Assembly: GCF_029852145.1 (NCBI RefSeq)
Contig: NC_079971.1
Coordinates: forward strand, 20,707,563 to 20,771,562
DNA from: Microplitis mediator
Lineage: Eukaryota; Arthropoda; Insecta; Hymenoptera; Braconidae
Direction of reading: 5' to 3'
DNA length: 64,000 nucleotides
Position numbers and translations under genes: made by a program. The notes below the pieces were generated by a model that was not told where the DNA came from, did no database searches, and worked only from the letters and a program-made list of their open reading frames with translations. This document shows positions 44,485-56,190 of the stretch, in pieces; position 1 is the stretch's first letter, and each line of letters begins with the position of its first letter.

Positions 44485-45242
44485 TTATTCGTACACGCCC
44501 CATCCTCTTCCTCTGCAAATCACTTTCTTTGTACTCCTTTGTATACTAAAATAAATACAAACCGTTATTTTGGTCTTTCAATCTCTGAATTTTGATTTAT
44601 AATTTTTTTAAGACAAACATCAAAGAGGCAAAATGGTCATGGGATTTTTAAATTTCCTGATTAAAATTTTTTTTGATTAAATTTTGGTCATTAACATGGC
44701 AGTGAATAAAAAAAAGTGGGTAATATGAGACATAAAAATAATAAATAAATTTTTGAAAAATATGTAAAATTTGTGGTTCAAATAAAATGGGTGAATTGAG
44801 AATTTATGGTCAAAAGTTTGTTTGAGTTTTTATGGTTGTGAGGAGTATAAATATTGTTATTAGTAGAACAAATATGTGATTTTGATAGTTATATATTTAG
44901 TCATATTTAAATTGACTCGATGAAGTATTTATTTATTTAATAATTTTTATTCGGTCCTGAAGCCAAAGCTCCCAAGAGCCGTAATATACAAAATACATAA
45001 GAATGTTAAATAAATATACAATATATTTATATTACGCGTCATTCAAATAGACTACTTTCAAAATACTTAAAAAAATGGATTTCAAAAATCGTGTCGCTGA
45101 CTAAATTAAAAATAAAAACTTTTTTGAACTTTTCTATTCATTGTCTGAAAAATTAAATAAGCGCGGGAAGTATCTAAATTTAAAAAATGACCGATGATAA
45201 TGTTTTCAATAGTCGATTGACGGCAGTTGTCAGACAATTTCT
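44482..45242. other. AT-rich stretch
   Basis: No gene or matched ends seen. Confidence 0.4.
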
Positions 45243-45330
45243 TTACACAGAAAAAAAGAATTTTTTGGCGCGAAAAATTTTTATTCGCCCCAAGAAATTT
45301 TTTCCATTATAAATTAAAACCAATAATATT
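45243..45330. mobile_element. Single end of an ACACAGAAAAA-class element
   Basis: TTTACACAGAAAAAAAGAAT then TTTTTTGGCGCGAAAAATTT and CGCCCCAAGAAATTTTTTCC resemble the left end of L (5078) and the arms of Y (48.3-48.9 kb). No right end was found; the D element at 45411 may have cut it. Confidence 0.5.
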
Positions 45331-45410
45331 ATACAAATAATTATTACAATTATTATTGAATGAAAAAAAATAATAATAATAATAATAATTAAGCAATAGA
45401 GATTATATAC

Positions 45411-46075
45411 AGGGGACGGGGGGGGGGACAAAACGGGGAAATAGGCAATGCGGGGTACCCCCAAAATTTTATAATTTAAATGGTTTTTAAACATTCCAAA
45501 ATCACTTCTGTAAATATAACTGAGCGTTATTTTGAATTTTTTCTGTTAAACTTTTTCAAAAATCAATTGTCAGTTGAAAAATATAAATAACGTTTGTTTT
45601 ATGATAAAAACTATTAAAAATTTTTTTTCTTCCTTTGTATCCAATAATCATGTAAAATATTATTTTTCTTCATTTAAATTACTTACAAAAAAATTTAACT
45701 TAATCAAATATGATACTGAAGTTAGCGGACGTCTAATAATTTTTTGATTTTTTTTTTGACGATAAACCATAAAAAAAAAATATTTGAAAAAATTGCACCT
45801 GTAGTTTTTTTCATTTTCTACATGCGCATATTTTTATTTTATTTTTTTGCAATTGATTTGTTGAAAAACGAAAATTTAAAAATATTTTAATGTCTGCTAA
45901 CTGCAGGATCATTTATCAAATTCATTTAAAAAATCCAGAAATTTTTTTTTTTAACCTTTTTTATGGGGTACCCCATTTTGCCCGAAAAAATGAAAAAGTT
46001 TTTTTTTAACTGTAACTGAAATTTTTTTCTATTTACTTTGAATATCATAAAAAAAAAAGATTTTTACCCCTTCCT
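45411..46075. mobile_element. Family D TIR element, copy 2, interrupted by E
   Basis: Begins AGGGGACGGGGGGGGGGACA and follows copy 1 (18711) through CATTCCAAAATCACTTCTGT and the TTAACTTAATCAAA line, where family E copy 3 is inserted (45709-45912). It then resumes with TCAAATTCATTTAAAAAATC and GGGGTACCCCATTTTGCCC. The right end is lost: after AAAAGATTT the sequence jumps to TTACCCCTTCCTC. Confidence 0.85.
45709..45912. mobile_element. Family E MITE, copy 3 (about 204 bp)
   Basis: Left TATGATACTGAAGTTAGCGG; right end complement ATGATCCTGCAGTTAGCAGA. TCAAA lies on the left and TCAAAT on the right in the host D element, a possible target duplication. The uninterrupted D copy at 18711 gives the empty site. 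Confidence 0.9.
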
Positions 46076-46490
46076 CAAAATGCATAAAAAAAATTAATCA
46101 ATATTTTATATGAAAAAAAAAAAAATTTCCTCAAAATTTTACAGGGACCAATTTACCCCGAAAACTAAAAAAAATTAAATAATGACCGACTTACCCCATT
46201 CTCTCACACTTAAGAAATGAATGAAAGCAATTAAAAAAAAATTTTTTTTTAGATTCTGCCTTTCATATATTTATTAAAATCCATATATGATAAAAAAAAA
46301 AAAATTTACTAACTCAGAGTTCACTTAATAAAAAATCTCTCCTATAAATTAAATTTTAAAAGTAAGTGATTAAACTAAAAATTTCATGCAATTAGTGGAA
46401 TAAAAAGCTAGACTTTCTTCTAGAAGTTGGTCAAAAAAAAAGGTTATATCAAAGTGAAAATGTCAGTTTTCTTTGGCTCAACTTGTCCTT
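46076..46490. other. AT-rich stretch
   Basis: CAATTTACCCCG and GACTTACCCCATTCTC (46150-46200) are degraded end-class motifs. Nothing else. Confidence 0.4.
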
Positions 46491-47500
46491 TCTCTTCCAC
46501 TCGGCATTAAAACACACTCGAGTTCATTAATTTCTCTTGTCCTAAAGACACCGGGTCACAAAAAAAAAAAATAAAAAAATTAATCTAGGAATAAGAACGT
46601 ACAGCTCCAGTAAAATAAAACCAAAACTATAAAATGTTAATAAAACATTTCTTTGTCTCCCAGTCCATTTAAAATGATTTCTCTTCTCTGTCAGACCCCG
46701 AGCCTCCCGAGACTCGTAGAATAGCAGAGCAACTCCGCGGCGAGGTGAAGGCAAAGAAAAAAAAAATAAAAAGCTCAGCTTCTTTAAAACTCCGTCGAGT
46801 ATTTTTCCTTCTCCCTCAGACTCTTATACTCTTTCTATATCCAGTGGAGAGAACAGCGTCGACCTGCTAGGAGAGTTACCGCCACAGCAACTCACCCTCC
46901 CGTTTCTTCACCGAGGCTCAGTCAATAAAGTATTCTAAAAAGCCCGCGCGAATAAGAGCCGTCTTACTCCCTCTTGTCCGCTCCTTCGGCACCCCGGCAG
47001 TATCCAACAACCCTCTATTTCCATCCTGGTACACTGAGAGCAGGCATTCGAGGGGGTGGACGACCAACGAGACTAAGGGAGAATAGGGTGGAAAAATAGG
47101 GGTGGCAAAAAACGTCAATAATATCGGCAAGATGGAAGCTACGAATGTTTTAAGACTCTAAGACTGATACTTTTATTTTTTTTAATTATTTTGTTATATT
47201 TTTTTTTCGCGCTTTTTTTTTTTTGATACTTGAGATGGGGGAGGAAAGCCGGGAAAAGGAGAAAGGGGGGGATGTTTTTGTTTAGTGTCATGATATTGTC
47301 CTGGACCGTCGGAGATAGTAAAGGGAAATATTTATGTTGCAGGAACGCGGTTACTCGTGACTAGTCTGAGAATTGTGTTGCAAAACGTCGGAGTTGAGGC
47401 CACAAAGGGATTGGGGAGAAGGAAAAAGACGAATGCACGGATAACTTTCTTAGATGCTTGGACTCACTCGGCTGAGAGTATTAAATTGTTAAGAGTTTGA
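46491..47500. other. GC-richer island 14
   Basis: Unique DNA: CTCTTGTCC near 46530, CCGAGCCTCCCGAGACTCG (46697), GAACAGCGTCGACCTGC (46851), CACCGAGGCTCAGTCAATAA, then purine-rich DNA (47220-47280). Note that GAACAGCGTCGAC also occurs at 50188 in island 15. Frames of about 70 codons on the minus strand have no recognised domain. Confidence 0.3.
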
Positions 47501-48289
47501 GTAGTTTTTTTTTATAATAAAGTATGGGAGTAATGAGGGAGGATTTATGGGGTTTTTTTATGGATGGGAAATTTTGTTGGAGTTTAAAAAAAATTGGCGG
47601 GTAAAGATAAAGGGGAAATGAGCCGTGTAAAGTTTTTTTTTAGTTGGACGAAGAGGAAACATGGGCATGGGAAATATGGGCAGCCTGACATTTGATGCAA
47701 AAAATTTGAGAATATGAAATTTACTTGACTAATTTTTATTTCAATAAATTAATTAAAATTTTTTTTTGTTTGTCAAAATTTTGATAAATTATTTTTTATT
47801 TAAAGTCTAAAAATTTTTAGTTTATGATAAAAAATATTAGACATAAAAAATTAAATTTTATAATTTTTGATGATTTAAAATTTTTCTTTAGAATGGCCCA
47901 TTTTACCCCACATACAATTTTTATTTCATGGCTAGGCCATGCCGTTATTAAATGTATGCTCAGTGATTGAAATAAAGTGAAATTAATTTTTAAAAAATTT
48001 TTTTGTAGAAGGATCTATTTTACCCCTCATTAAATTTTTTTGTCTGAGTTTATTAACACCGGGTATTTATTTTGGACTAACAAAAGTAGAACAGAAAAAA
48101 ATTACTATTGACATTTTTTCTGAGGCCACCCCACCCCGTAAAATTAAGTAAAAAATTTTTTATTCAAAATTCCATTCTTATCAATGAAATTTTTTTTGTA
48201 TTTTCAAAAATAAATTTGAGGAAAAACTATCGATAATTTAGTAAATTTTTTTTTTTTAATTGTAATCAAAAATGTGATTAAAATTGTAA
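47501..48289. other. AT-rich stretch with lone end-class motifs
   Basis: TGGCCCATTTTACCCCACAT (about 47894) and ATCTATTTTACCCCTCATT (about 48012), 118 bases apart in the same orientation, recall the tandem GGGGTAAAATGGG repeat at 7549-7921 on the other strand. No element boundaries were found. Confidence 0.45.
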
Positions 48290-48898
48290 TCATCCACAAA
48301 AAAAATGATTTCTTGGTGTAAAAAACATTTTTTATTAATAAAATCGACAATTTTCTTAGAACTGGAAAAAATTTCTTGGCTCAAAAAGTTTTTTTTTTGT
48401 CTCAGGAAAATTTTTATTTTTAATTCATAATTCCAAAAATTTCTTGGAATAACTAAAAATTTTCTTGGGGCGAGTACACAAAAAAAAAGATTTTTTCTGG
48501 CGCCAGAAGAATTTTGCATTTTGAAATAAAACAAAAATTTTCTTAGGACTAGAAAAAATTTCTTGGCTCAAAAAATTTTTTTGCCTTAAGAAAATTTTTA
48601 TTTTTAATTCATAATCCAAAAAATTTCTTAGAATAAGTAAAATTTTTTTGGGGCGAGTACACAAAAAAAAGATTTTTTGGCGCCAAAATGTTGCATTTTG
48701 AAATAACACAAAAATTTTCTCAGGATCAGAAATAATTTCTTGGTGCAAGGAAATTTTTCCCGCTCAAAAAATTTTTTCCTTGGCTCAAGAAAGTTTTTTC
48801 TTGACCCAAGAAAATTTTCTTCTTACTTCTCACTGCGAAAAATTTCTTAGAGCGACCAAAAATTTTTTTCACCAAGAAATCCTTTTTTTCTGCTTCAG
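48290..48898. repeat. Element Y: tandem AAATTTCTTGG-rich arms
   Basis: A 180-odd-base unit repeats in tandem: ACTGGAAAAAATTTCTTGGC at 48361, ACTAGAAAAAATTTCTTGGC at 48548 and ATCAGAAATAATTTCTTGGT at 48725 (spacings 187 and 177). GGGGCGAGTACACAAAAAAA is in both full units. The block ends with CCAAGAAATCCTTTTTTTCT. The minus-strand frames (92 and 107 codons) are a by-product: both read the same repeat unit. Confidence 0.85.
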
Positions 48899-49009
48899 TA
48901 TCCAACTTGAATTAATTTTAAAAATCGAAGCCATTTAAATACTTGAATAATTTCTATAAATAGAACAACAATTTAAAAATAAATAAACAGATAGCGTTGT
49001 TGATATAAC
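48899..49009. other. Short AT-rich spacer
   Basis: Nothing recognised. Confidence 0.4.
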
Positions 49010-50250
49010 GAGAGTAAAATACACACATAGACTTACAAGAGACATCTCACTCTCTGCTTTATAACCCACCGCGTGGGAATATAATTACCGCACTCGTGTT
49101 TTCCGTTAATTGCCATTATCGGCGGGAACTTAGTTACTCCTAGCTCACAAGACCAAAATACCCATTCCTCTTCTTCTCTTCCGGTCTCTTCCTTCCTCTC
49201 TTGCTCTCCCAGTCACCTGTAGTCTTAACTTGTGTTTATACTGCGTACACAACTTGTCCAAGAAACCACACAACTTTAATGTTTACATTAAATCTTGACC
49301 GGAAATTACTCCAACAATTATTCACATTTTATTCCCCATCAAACTTCCCTCTTCCTCCCCCCTTTTTCTAGTCTTAAAAAATTAACCGGTAAAATAATTA
49401 ATGTTGAAGTTTTAGATGAAATATTGAAGATCAAAATTAAAATATAAATTATAAAATTTATTAAAACGTAAAGTTGATGAATTTTAAAAATAACTTTCTT
49501 AACTGAAAATAATATAATAATAGTAATAAAAACGAGCAATTGAGATGACTCGTTTTCCCGAGAAAAAAAAAGTTGAATCGTGCGATAGTAGAAAATTTTA
49601 AGGCGAACTTTGAGAATAGAAAGCGTTCGCTGGTCTGCTCAAGGAGAAAAGCGAGAAAAAGGCAAAAAAAGGGGTGAGTGGGGGTGGGAATGGGGTTTTC
49701 ACTGGCTCGGTAATCGCGCCGACCCGTCTTGAGTACTGAAAAGTTTCATTCTTTTTTTTCTTCTCCTTGCCCCTCAGCCTCTCGCCCCTACTTCGTCTCT
49801 TTTTCTTCCATTTTATTCAATTTTTTTTTTAATTCCCCGGTAGCCGGAAGAAAATATCTCGAAACTCGCTAGCTTGTACCTTCCTTTTGCCGCTGGTATA
49901 GCGTCCGCCTTCTCGAGCCACCCCAGTTGCTGCTCGTACCCCGAGCCCCGGAGCCGTGGACTCGCAGCGTTTCCAAGGCACCCCCTCGCCTCCCGGCCCC
50001 TGAGCGCTGCCACCCCAACCTCTTCCGTTTCTTCCCGCGAGCACAATGGAACCCGAATCCATCTCGGACAACCTCCGCTTCTCAGCCCCTTAGACCCGCT
50101 GCCACCCTCTCCTAGCTCGAGCCACCCACAAACCACCTTCTCATCTTCTTCTAGCATCTCCTTCTTCTTTTTCTTCGTATCTCGGAAGAACAGCGTCGAC
50201 GAATAATTCCATTTTCTTGTGCGAGTACAATTTTGCTTTCAATTTATTTT
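49010..50250. other. GC-richer island 15 (the GC-richest of the window)
   Basis: Unique DNA with CG-bearing segments, notably about 49900-50120 (CCGGAGCCGTGGACTCGCAG, CGCCTCCCGGCCCCTGAGCG), where three or four frames are open on both strands at once (up to 114 codons). Simultaneous openness of opposite strands is what GC-rich DNA without stop codons gives. A plus-strand exon is not excluded, since the 110-codon frame 49874-50206 is Ser/Pro-rich. I recognise no family. CpG-rich unique DNA next to CT tracts could be promoter-proximal. Confidence 0.3.
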
Positions 50251-50859
50251 CCCCCTTTTTCCATTCCCCTATATATATATAAATATATAAGATTTTACTT
50301 CTAGTCTCTTGTCTTTATTTTATCTCGCTTCCACTCTTTCAAAAAAATATCTCACGGTCACCTTTTATTAGTCTTTTTTTTTTTTTAGTAAAAATGAAGG
50401 CGACGTGATTCAAATTTTAATCAAACAATTGGAAGGGAGGGGGAAGTTTTTTTATGAACTTTAGATATATTTATAGCAGTATATTTTTTTTTTTAATAAA
50501 AAAAAATTAATGGAAGTAAAAAAAAATTAAATTATTAATGTAATTAATTATCAAATTTTAAAAATATGAAATTTTATGATCTTTTGGATAAATAAATATT
50601 TTTTGAGTTAAATTTATGAGTTATAAATATAAAAATATGAAGAAGGGAAGGTAACTTTCCAGTACAGAGACGCACTTGCAATTTTTTTTTAAATATATGA
50701 ATTGTTTTTTTTACAGAAATTAAAAAAACAAAATTTGAAAATTAATTACTGGGTGTATAATACTTAAGTAACGTTACATTAATTTCAGTAACTATTTAAA
50801 ATAAATGAGTATATTTTTGATATGTGAGTAGATTGTGAGCTGGTAGATACATCTATCAA
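50251..50859. other. AT-rich stretch
   Basis: ATATATATATAAATATATAA at about 50271, then homopolymer-rich DNA. Nothing recognised. Confidence 0.4.
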
Positions 50860-51215
50860 AAAAATCCATGTGGGATTTCATGGAAATCCATAGGAAAGTA
50901 TGGATTTATAGAAGAATTCATAGGAATTAACATAGAAGTGTATGGTTTCATATAAAAATCCATAGGGATCTGGATTCTCATATGGAAAAACTTGACATGG
51001 AAACTTGGATATAAGGATTTCTTTGTTGGAAATTCATGAATTTTGACATGGTGCAGATTTATATGGGAAATTGAGGTAAAAATCCACATAGGAATCCATA
51101 CGAGATTCCCATATGGATTTAGCATGGTGTAGATTTCCATATGAACCCATGTGAGAATTTATATCGAGATCTATGCTGGCTTCCTATAGGAAACCATATG
51201 GAAATCCATCCGCAA
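50860..51215. repeat. Element R: array of CATATGGAAATCCATA motifs
   Basis: ATCCATGTGGGATTTCATGG, AAATCCATAGGAAAGTATGG, TCCCATATGGATTTAGCATG and ACCATATGGAAATCCATCC are examples of a motif present at least a dozen times in both directions. The 94-codon minus frame (M/I/P/H/N-rich, with repeated NPY/PMDF) is the translation of this array. No precise matching ends were found, but the design is like the other motif-array elements. Confidence 0.75.
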
Positions 51216-51238
51216 ACGCTAGATAGGAACCCCCATGC

Positions 51239-51735
51239 GTTGTAAAAAAAACCGGGTAAGTCCAGGAGGTGTAGGTGTTAAAATTTTCGGTGTTAAATTT
51301 CAACACCGTAAGCGGTGTTAAAATAACACCGCTGCCGGTGTAAATATTCTTTACCGGTATTAAAAAAATTTCCGGGTGTTAAAAAAATTTTTCGGTATGG
51401 AAAATATTTTTAAACAGTATTTTTATTAAATAATTAAATTATTGGTGATTAATATGCTGGGTATAAAATTGTATAATTTTCAAATAAATTACGCATAACA
51501 CAAATAATTATTTAAATAATTACATAGAAAAATTACAATTTCCTCCAGATAATATTCATTAAATTTTTTTATATGCAATACATTTTTGTCTAATTTCTAT
51601 ACGTAGATTTTTTTTTACACCAATTTAACACCGCCAAATTACACCGTCTACCCCGGTGTTATTTAATGTTAAAACCGCGTGGTGTAAAATTGAGCTCAAT
51701 TTTAACGCGGTGTTAACACCGCATTTTTACAGTGT
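51239..51735. mobile_element. MITE-like element P (about 497 bp) with CGGTGTTAAA arrays
   Basis: Ends TGTAAAAAAAACCGGG (left) and complement CACTGTAAAAATGCGGTGTT (right). The two arms (51270-51415 and 51620-51730) are packed with GGTGTTAAA, AACACCG and CGGTGTAAAA in both directions. The 200-base middle is ordinary AT-rich DNA. A GAGCTC palindrome (TTGAGCTCAA) is in the right arm. Confidence 0.8.
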
Positions 51736-52440
51736 ATATAAATGAACTCTGCTTATTACGATTAATTTGAATACTTTACTATGATAATAATATTGCCACT
51801 GTTATAAAAATAATAGATTATTTATAATTTGTACTAGAGACATTAGAAGTAAATTTCGTTAATTATTTAAAGATTTTTTCTTATATTGAAATAAAATTAT
51901 CTAATATTTAATATTATCAATTTTTTCGGCGTTACTCAAAATTAAAACGACTTCTGACCAATCGACTTTACCTAAAAAGTAATTCAACCTTTTTTTTGTA
52001 GAAAATTAAAATTCCTACAAAATTACATTCAAAAATTTTCCTCGTACTCTCAATAGTTTGCCGCAACTTTATTTCAAAGTAAAATTTTCACGGTTTTTTT
52101 CTCGATTTTCCGCGCTGGTTATTTTGAATCAAAATTCTGGCTAAACTATCAGAGATACGATAAAATGATACATGACCAATTTTATCGGAAATTAAATTTT
52201 CTATAAAGAAGTATTCATTGTATTTTTTCGTAAACTCGATAGTTCACAAGTTATCTTAATTTAAATTAAAACAAATCTTCGGTGAAATTCATTATTTTGG
52301 TATTTTTCACTAAAAAAATTTCAAACTTCCCGCTATGAAAATTAAAAATTTTTTTTTATCATGAACTTATTCTTTAATTGTTAATTAATACTCAAAACAC
52401 GTAACGTACATCTTTCTCCTTAATTTATACTCTGCGAAAA
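51736..52440. repeat. AT-rich DNA with dispersed hairpin repeat W
   Basis: TTTGTAGAAAATTAAAATTC CTACAAAATT (about 51992), AACTATCAGAGATACGATAA (52143) and TCGGAAATTAAATTTTCTAT (52189) belong to a line seen also at 13320, 15428, 21005, 28530, 30390 and 42595. It is a widespread degenerate family with no clear ends here. Confidence 0.5.
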
Positions 52441-53470
52441 TAAATCTTCATTTCTTACGGCAAAAAAAATGAGCAATAAAATTGGCTGGTAGTTTGCTCT
52501 TAAAAGGGTTGATAATCGTAACGAGTTCCCAACCTACTGCAGTATAACAAACAGGCTGTAAGAAAAGGAATGACAAGGCCGAGTCGTTATCTCTGTAGCC
52601 CTTTTTCTCACAACTGCATATCCCAGTAGCTGTAGCGTAGAGGGGCGACGAATTAAAATCCGATCCACCCTCAGTACTTTTAAAAGAATAAGGAGAAGGG
52701 AGAAAGAAGAAGACAAGAAAGAAATTATAAGGGTCGGAGAGAGAAGAGTCTGTGCGATTTAGAATACGGAGGGGGGTCGCAAGAAAATTCGCAAAGTAAT
52801 CAGCGAGTGCTAGTCCCTGTTCGGGCATAATTAATCTTAACGTCGGGTCGAAATTTTACCAAAAGGGGATGTCAGATCTCTTCTTGATCCACTGCTATAC
52901 TCCTCCGTCAGAACTGAAAAAATTCCAGGGCTTATTTTTTTTTTTTTGTCTTCTTACGCCTTTTTTTTTGTTAATTTTCTGTAGGTTCTGTTCGCGGAAT
53001 AAAGTGAGGCAGGCAATTCAGACTCTCATTTCAAGGCTCCATTCTTATGCCCGCGGGCAACAATTTTGAGGGATCATCGCGAGTCTCAATCTGGATTTTA
53101 ATAACCCTTTCTTTAGTTAGGGAAATGCACAAGAATTTGCGCCGTTTGATTACGAGGGTAAGATTTATGTTAAATTAACTTGAAAAAAAAAATATGTATG
53201 TATAGTTTATTTTTTTTTGATGAGGGGTTGAAAAAAAAAATGAAGGTAAAAAAAGTAGGGGCTCTAGTGGGTAATGGTAATGACGAAAAAAAAGAGAAGG
53301 GTGACGGTGTTTGCAAACAAAAAGAGTCAGGGTCAACCCCTCGATTCACTCACCCCAAAAGTTTTAAAGTGACGACTGACCTGACCTCGCACGTAAGACG
53401 CCCGAAACTACGCGCGCTTCTTTTTTATCTGGTAAGAAATTTATAGTGGCGCCATCGAGCTAAGGGATGA
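52441..53470. other. GC-richer island 16
   Basis: Unique DNA. The 126-codon minus frame (52448-52828) and the 88-codon plus frame (53180-53446) have no recognised domain. GTGGCGCCATCGAGC (53445-53459) is a GCCAT/GGCGCC site like that at 22922. TCCGCGAGTACTG-type promoter motifs were not found. Confidence 0.3.
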
Positions 53471-53632
53471 CGAAACATCTAAGATTTTATAAATTTCAAC
53501 CCTTAAGATATCGAGAAGGAAGAGATCTTAGATAAATTTTTTTTTCTTTTCATTTGGTCATCAGAATTTTTTTTTGCATACTTGTGGTAATTAATGAAAA
53601 TTTCTTACAAATAATAGAAGAAAAAAATACTT

Positions 53633-54682
53633 GAATCATTTAATTGAGAAATCCCATAAGTAAATGACTTGAATAAACATAAGCATATATACAGTTTTAG
53701 TTTTACAGAAATAATTTTTTTTTCTTATTTAAAATTCGCGATTTTTGGAAAATTAATTTCAAATGTTGTTTTATTGTTGACTGTTATATGACTAATTAAA
53801 ATGTTTAAATTAATTATAATTTTTTGTAATTTTTCAGTTTCAGAATTCAAATACATATTTAATACTTTATTTTATCAGTGCAATAAATGATTTGAGTGGA
53901 AAAATTAAAAAAAACAATGATTTTATAACTTTTTTTTCTGTTTAGTTGAGAAACCCCATAAGTCAATCAACCCGGGTCAAAAATAAAACTTAATTTAGAC
54001 TTGATTTACCAAGTCGAAATTTGGAGCCATTTTTCACAAGACAAACTCGACTTTTTTTACGGAGGTATGAAATATATTAAGTTTTCGCCTTGGTTTAGAC
54101 AACTGGCTTACTTAGTCACGATTTAAGACAAAAAAGTTGAAATCAAGTCGAAATTGACTTGGTTTAGATTTATTCGACTTAAATTATAAGTCGAAAAAGT
54201 CAAAACTAAGGTGAAATAATTTTTATATATTAAGGCGAAAGTAAGGCGAATAAATGACTTTTTTTTGACTTGGTTTAGCAAGTCGAAAGTAATGTGAATG
54301 ACTATCGTGCTCAAAGTAAAGACGAATAAGTTGAAACTAAGATGAAAAAAGTTCAAAAAGTTTAAAAAAATTAAATTTAAGTCGAAAAAGTAGAGATCTT
54401 ATCAAAAAATCGTCGGCAAATCGATAACTTCAAAAGAATTTAAGGCAAAGCGAGCCTGAATCAAGTTTTATTTTTGACCCGGGAACTTTAAATAATTTTT
54501 TTAAGTAGTTTCAGTTCAAAAATTAAATTGTTCTTGTTGGAATCTTTTTCAGAGACGCTAACATTATTGTATTCAATTATTTATTTATCATTTTAATGTC
54601 AAGTCTTTCCAAAAAAATGTTTTTTGTGTTTCCTGAAAAATTTTGTTTTCTTGACTTATAGGGTTTCTCAAATAAACGATTC
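53633..54682. mobile_element. Family G TIR element, copy 2, interrupted by H
   Basis: AATCATTTAATTGAGAAATC at the left and GGGTTTCTCAAATAAACGAT at the right. After removal of the 513-base insertion (53971-54483) its length (about 537) equals that of copy 1 (535). The internal motif GTTGAGAAACCCCATAAGTC is directly next to the insertion. Confidence 0.9.
53971..54483. mobile_element. Foldback element H (513 bp) with AAGTCGAAA motifs
   Basis: CCCGGGTCAAAAATAAAACT TAA at the left is mirrored by AAGTTTTATTTTTGACCCGG G at the right. The interior repeats AAGTCGAAA, GACTTGGTTTAG and their complements many times. The matching family G copy at 34465 provides the empty site, so H is a bona fide insertion. 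Confidence 0.9.
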
Positions 54683-55080
54683 ACTCATGCTTAAAAAAAA
54701 TTTTTTGTTATTTTAAATTAGAAATTTTTGAAAATGTTTTCTCTTTTTTTAATTTCTGAATAAGGATTGCAAATTAATGGAAAGGGTACTGAGGACATAG
54801 AAATTACTGTAGAAAAAAATTTGTGCCTCTACATAAATTTAAAAAAAAGTTTTCTTTGTTTGACATTTCAAGGTCACGGATTTTTAATAATTTTTTCGGC
54901 AAAAAAATAGAAATTACAGCAGTAGACTTTTGAAATAAATTTTTCGGGAACTAAATTTGTAAACACAAAGTTGCTAGAGGTCACAGGGGTGGGATCTGTG
55001 GTATTTAAAAATTCTTTACTGCAAAAAAAAATATTTTCAATAAATTTTTTCTGAAAATGATTTTTTTTCACATTTCTGGT
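54683..55080. repeat. Repeat F-like fragment, copy 3
   Basis: AAAAAAAGTTTTCTTTGTTT then CATTTCAAGGTCACGGATTT (54841-54885) parallels the F copies at 11850 and 14213. The region to about 54990 is only weakly alike. Confidence 0.5.
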
Positions 55081-56190
55081 GTAATATTTCTAACACTGGC
55101 ATACTTAAGAATAGAATTCGAAGTGTAAATTTTTCAGACGAGGGACAGAAGGGTAAAAATCGATAGAACTAAAACTAGGAATTTTATTTTTAACGCTCGT
55201 TTTTTACTGGTCCCGAAAAATTTAATTATTAACTGACTTGCAAAATTCTTCCGATACTTTTATATTTAAAATGCATTTGACATCATTATGAGAATTTTAA
55301 AAATTACATATTTTACGAGTAGAAGTGAAACTTTTTCAGACGAACGCTCATGAAAGAAAAAAGTTTCATTTTATCATTTATAAAGTTCTTGTAAAATTAT
55401 GCTCTTATCAAACTCTCTCGGGTATAATGAACAGCTATTGATTTAGGACCAAAGGTTTACTTTTTTTCCCAACAAATATATGAGAGAAAAGTTTTAATTG
55501 TTTACTTAACTTTTGAATTCAATATTTGCGTTGAAAACTGTTGAATTTCTTTGGCATAATTTTGAAATTACACTCATGTGTTCCACAGATTTATCGAGTT
55601 TATTAATCAAAGGTGCTTTTAGAACGGCCTGCAATCGCTCTAATTATTATTAATGTTTAGAAAACTCTTGTCTGATGATAGTCCGATAGAACATAAACAT
55701 TTTCTAGTTCAATTAAAGAATTTCGTGCATAAAAAATCTTTATCGGCAAGCAGATTTTCTATTAGAGATGTCGATAACTAGATTATTCACGCCCTCTCCC
55801 ATTTTCTCACGCGAAATAAGAAACCTATAAAAATTCTGATCATTCTTCCAACATATCCTAGAATACTTCCTAATGATTTATTAAGTTGACAAATTTTTTT
55901 TTTTTAATTAATTCATTGAGAACAAAGTTGCGAAAAAATTAATTTTCATGAATGAACTCCTAATTTGTTACGGAAAAAAAAAAAACAAAAAAATAAAAAA
56001 AATTACAGTTTCACATATTATACAGAATGGAAGGAATTTTCGACGCGAAAAATATTTTTTATTTATTTATTTATTTATAAAGACACCCAACAGCCATACG
56101 GTCAATAACAGGGTCACAATAAGATACATAAGTATAAAAAAGATGATGTGGCATCGAGTATTAGCATACAAAAAAAAAAATATTATAGGA
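55081..56190. other. AT-rich stretch with unique patches
   Basis: About 55400-55830 is somewhat less AT-rich. (TTTA)n at about 56057-56080. No gene or matched ends. Confidence 0.4.

Noticed and set aside
48256..48748. Two overlapping minus frames with repeated FSYSKKFL-like peptides
   Set aside because: Both read the tandem 180-base unit of element Y.
49813..50206. Several open frames of 60-114 codons on both strands
   Set aside because: They overlap in three or four frames of GC-rich DNA, where stop codons are simply rare. No family recognised.
50856..51140. 94-codon minus frame with repeated NPY/PMDF peptides
   Set aside because: It is the translation of the CATATGGAAATCCATA motif array.
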